Shown in pieces: positions 63,101-64,000 of a DNA stretch of 64,000 bases. How positions within the stretch are numbered: position 1 is the first letter of the stretch; the number at the start of each line of letters is the position of its first letter. The notes below the pieces were generated by a model. The model did not search any database and was not told where the DNA came from. It worked only from the letters and a program-made list of their open reading frames with translations. The stretch is from Prado023 sp963788325 (GTDB lineage Bacteria > Actinomycetota > Actinomycetes > S36-B12 > CAIYMF01): NCBI GenBank assembly GCA_963788325.1, contig CAWBGJ010000014.1, forward strand, positions 534,800 to 598,799. The letters are read 5' to 3'. The translations under genes and the position numbers were made by a program.

Positions 63101-63517
63101 ATGACTGACAAGGACGCAATCTCAGAAGCGAAAACTCTGCATTGGATCGCGGAATTTAAGAATGGCCCGCCACTGCACACTCTGTTTCCGGTGACGCTGT
63201 CCAATGGCAATCAGGTGCCGGGAATCCATGTCGTCTGCGCCAGTTGCAACAATGGCGTCTCCGGCGACCGCATCCACGGTCGTGTCGTCCAGTCGCTCCC
63301 GCACGTGTTGACGGTCGCGGCCAACGGCTATTGCGAGGAATGCGACCGCGTGACGCACGTCGACTTTCGCTTCCGCGCCAATACCAACGACACAATCATC
63401 GAGTGGCTGGCGACAAACGGCTACTGGCAAAGCCGGGAACTGCGGCAACCCACGATTGCCGAGAAGATCGCGCGCGGCGCCCGCCGTCTGGCAGCGTGGG
63501 TTGCCACGGCAATGTGA
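63101..63517 (+). CDS. small CxxC zinc-ribbon-like protein of unknown function
   Basis: 138 residues. Two CxxC pairs, CASC (46-49) and CEEC (78-81), sit in a beta-rich context (IHVVCASCNNGVSG, ANGYCEECDRVTHVDFRFRA), suggesting a treble-clef or zinc ribbon. The C-terminus is helical and basic (EKIARGARRLAAW). It begins 2 bp after the nuclease stop, so the two are almost certainly co-expressed and may form a nucleic-acid-binding pair. No family is recognised. Confidence 0.65.
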   Translation: MTDKDAISEAKTLHWIAEFKNGPPLHTLFPVTLSNGNQVPGIHVVCASCNNGVSGDRIHGRVVQSLPHVLTVAANGYCEECDRVTHVDFRFRANTNDTIIEWLATNGYWQSRELRQPTIAEKIARGARRLAAWVATAM

Positions 63518-63624
63518 TCGCAACACGCAACGCTTATGTCCGTCTTCGCTGTCAATCGCGCACTGCCTTCCGCGCGTGGGCAAGCAACTGCGGAATCAGC
63601 TCGTCCCTTCAGGACTCGCGGGAA

Positions 63625-63720
63625 GTCGCCCGTTGGGCGACCACGGAAGGCGCTTCGCGCCGGGGGAGGCGCTACGCGCCAAACGGAAGCCGCTTCGCGG
63701 CAGGGAATCCGCTTCGCGGA
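63625..63720. repeat. array of five compact hairpins with covarying stems
   Basis: Perfect stems with 3-base loops: GTCGCCC-GTT-GGGCGAC (63625-63641), GGCGC-TTC-GCGCC (63649-63661), GGCGC-TAC-GCGCC (63668-63680), GCCGC-TTC-GCGGC (63689-63701) and TCCGC-TTC-GCGGA (63708-63720). Start spacing is 19-24 bp. The rest of the gap 63518-63778 shows no gene. Confidence 0.85.
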
Positions 63721-63778
63721 GCCGGCGACACTGCCACCCCATGGGTGGCCGAATCGCCGGGACGCAGCCGCGACGCGC

Positions 63779-64000
63779 TCAAGCTGCGCGCAATCGCTTC
63801 TTTCCGGCCGCAATCCGCACAGCCCTTCCCTGGACACGCTGTGAGTCAAACCACGCCCGCACTTCGCGCGGGTCATAGCGCGTCGCCCGTCCGACTTTAC
63901 GGGGCTTTGGAAATGTCTCGTCAGTGGCCCCGACGCGATAAACGTGGGAAACACTGACGCCGAGCAGGCGCGCAACTTCTTGAACGGAAACACCGAAAAC
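63779..64000 (-). CDS. AlpA/excisionase-type helix-turn-helix protein, cut by the window edge
   Basis: The last 73 residues are visible; the start lies beyond base 64000. They read VFGVSVQEVARLLGVSVSHV followed by YRVGATDETFPKPRKVGRAT, then RYDPREVRAWFDSQ and a basic tail ending KKRLRAA. This is the winged-helix pattern of AlpA-like phage/island excisionases and MerR-type HTH_17 proteins (HTH, FPKPxKxGRxxR wing, W at the last helix). Such proteins usually accompany a site-specific integrase, pointing to an integrated element off the right edge. Confidence 0.75.
   Translation of the reverse strand, partial: VFGVSVQEVARLLGVSVSHVYRVGATDETFPKPRKVGRATRYDPREVRAWFDSQRVQGRAVRIAAGKKRLRAA

Noticed and set aside
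63620..63725. CRISPR array
   Set aside because: The units are ~20 bp hairpins without distinct spacers; stems vary and there are no cas genes.

Overview
The first ~58.8 kb are very GC-rich, use G/C-ending codons almost exclusively and carry actinobacterial hallmarks: a recC-recB-recD operon, an ECF sigma/RskA-type anti-sigma pair, an MmpL-type RND transporter, GTG starts, and a giant surface protein ending in LAETG, a class E-like sortase signal. This indicates an actinomycete (Actinomycetota); genus and family cannot be read from the window. The last ~5.2 kb are visibly lower in GC, use A/T-ending codons, and hold a defence- or mobile-island-like gene set. The switch occurs at ~58.8 kb, where two unrelated genes (apt and an SNF2 helicase) are both cut, so the contig may be chimeric there.

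Layout. 0.1-8.8 kb: a degenerate macro-domain protein, then a two-gene redox operon, a ~1,677-residue NifJ-type 2-oxoacid:ferredoxin oxidoreductase translationally coupled to a single-chain NfnB+NfnA-like flavoprotein, closed by a hairpin. 8.9-14.7 kb: an XRE-STAND NTPase-TM-WD40 protein, a GHSQGG hydrolase and a PlsC-type acyltransferase. 14.8-25.3 kb: a NERD-UvrD-like helicase 4 bp upstream of recC, recB and recD, which overlap one another by 4 bp. 25.3-29.1 kb: PadR regulator, AAA-type ATPase and DHA2-type MFS exporter, with two palindromic control sites. 29.2-33.3 kb (minus strand): YgjV-GNAT fusion, tyrosine phosphatase-HPrK fusion with altered kinase residues, a canonical HPrK, and a nitroreductase. 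33.4-41.4 kb: pepN, ECF sigma and anti-sigma, metallo-beta-lactamase fold protein, fasciclin protein, aldehyde dehydrogenase and pentapeptide-repeat protein. 41.6-43.6 kb: tgt and a convergent queuosine-precursor transporter. 43.6-49.1 kb: MmpL transporter coupled to a Leu-x-x-Gly heptad-repeat protein. 49.1-58.1 kb: the DUF11-repeat, sortase-anchored protein. 58.2-58.8 kb: 5'-truncated apt. 58.8-64.0 kb: DrmD-like SNF2 helicase (truncated), ribbon-helix-helix repressor with an operator array, PD-(D/E)XK nuclease, CxxC protein, a hairpin array and an AlpA-like excisionase running off the end.

Many genes between ~17.7 and ~48.4 kb, the giant surface gene and the helicase are broken by single-base G or C indels, although each frame keeps normal codon use and conserved motifs. 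I treat these as probable base-level sequence errors and give each such gene its full reconstructed span. Genes at 0.8-17.7 kb and 29.2-33.3 kb read cleanly. The strongest leads are the phosphatase-pseudo-HPrK fusion beside an intact HPrK, the single-chain Nfn partner of an extended PFOR, a long inverted repeat present at two unrelated loci, and the operator array and hairpin array of the right-hand island.
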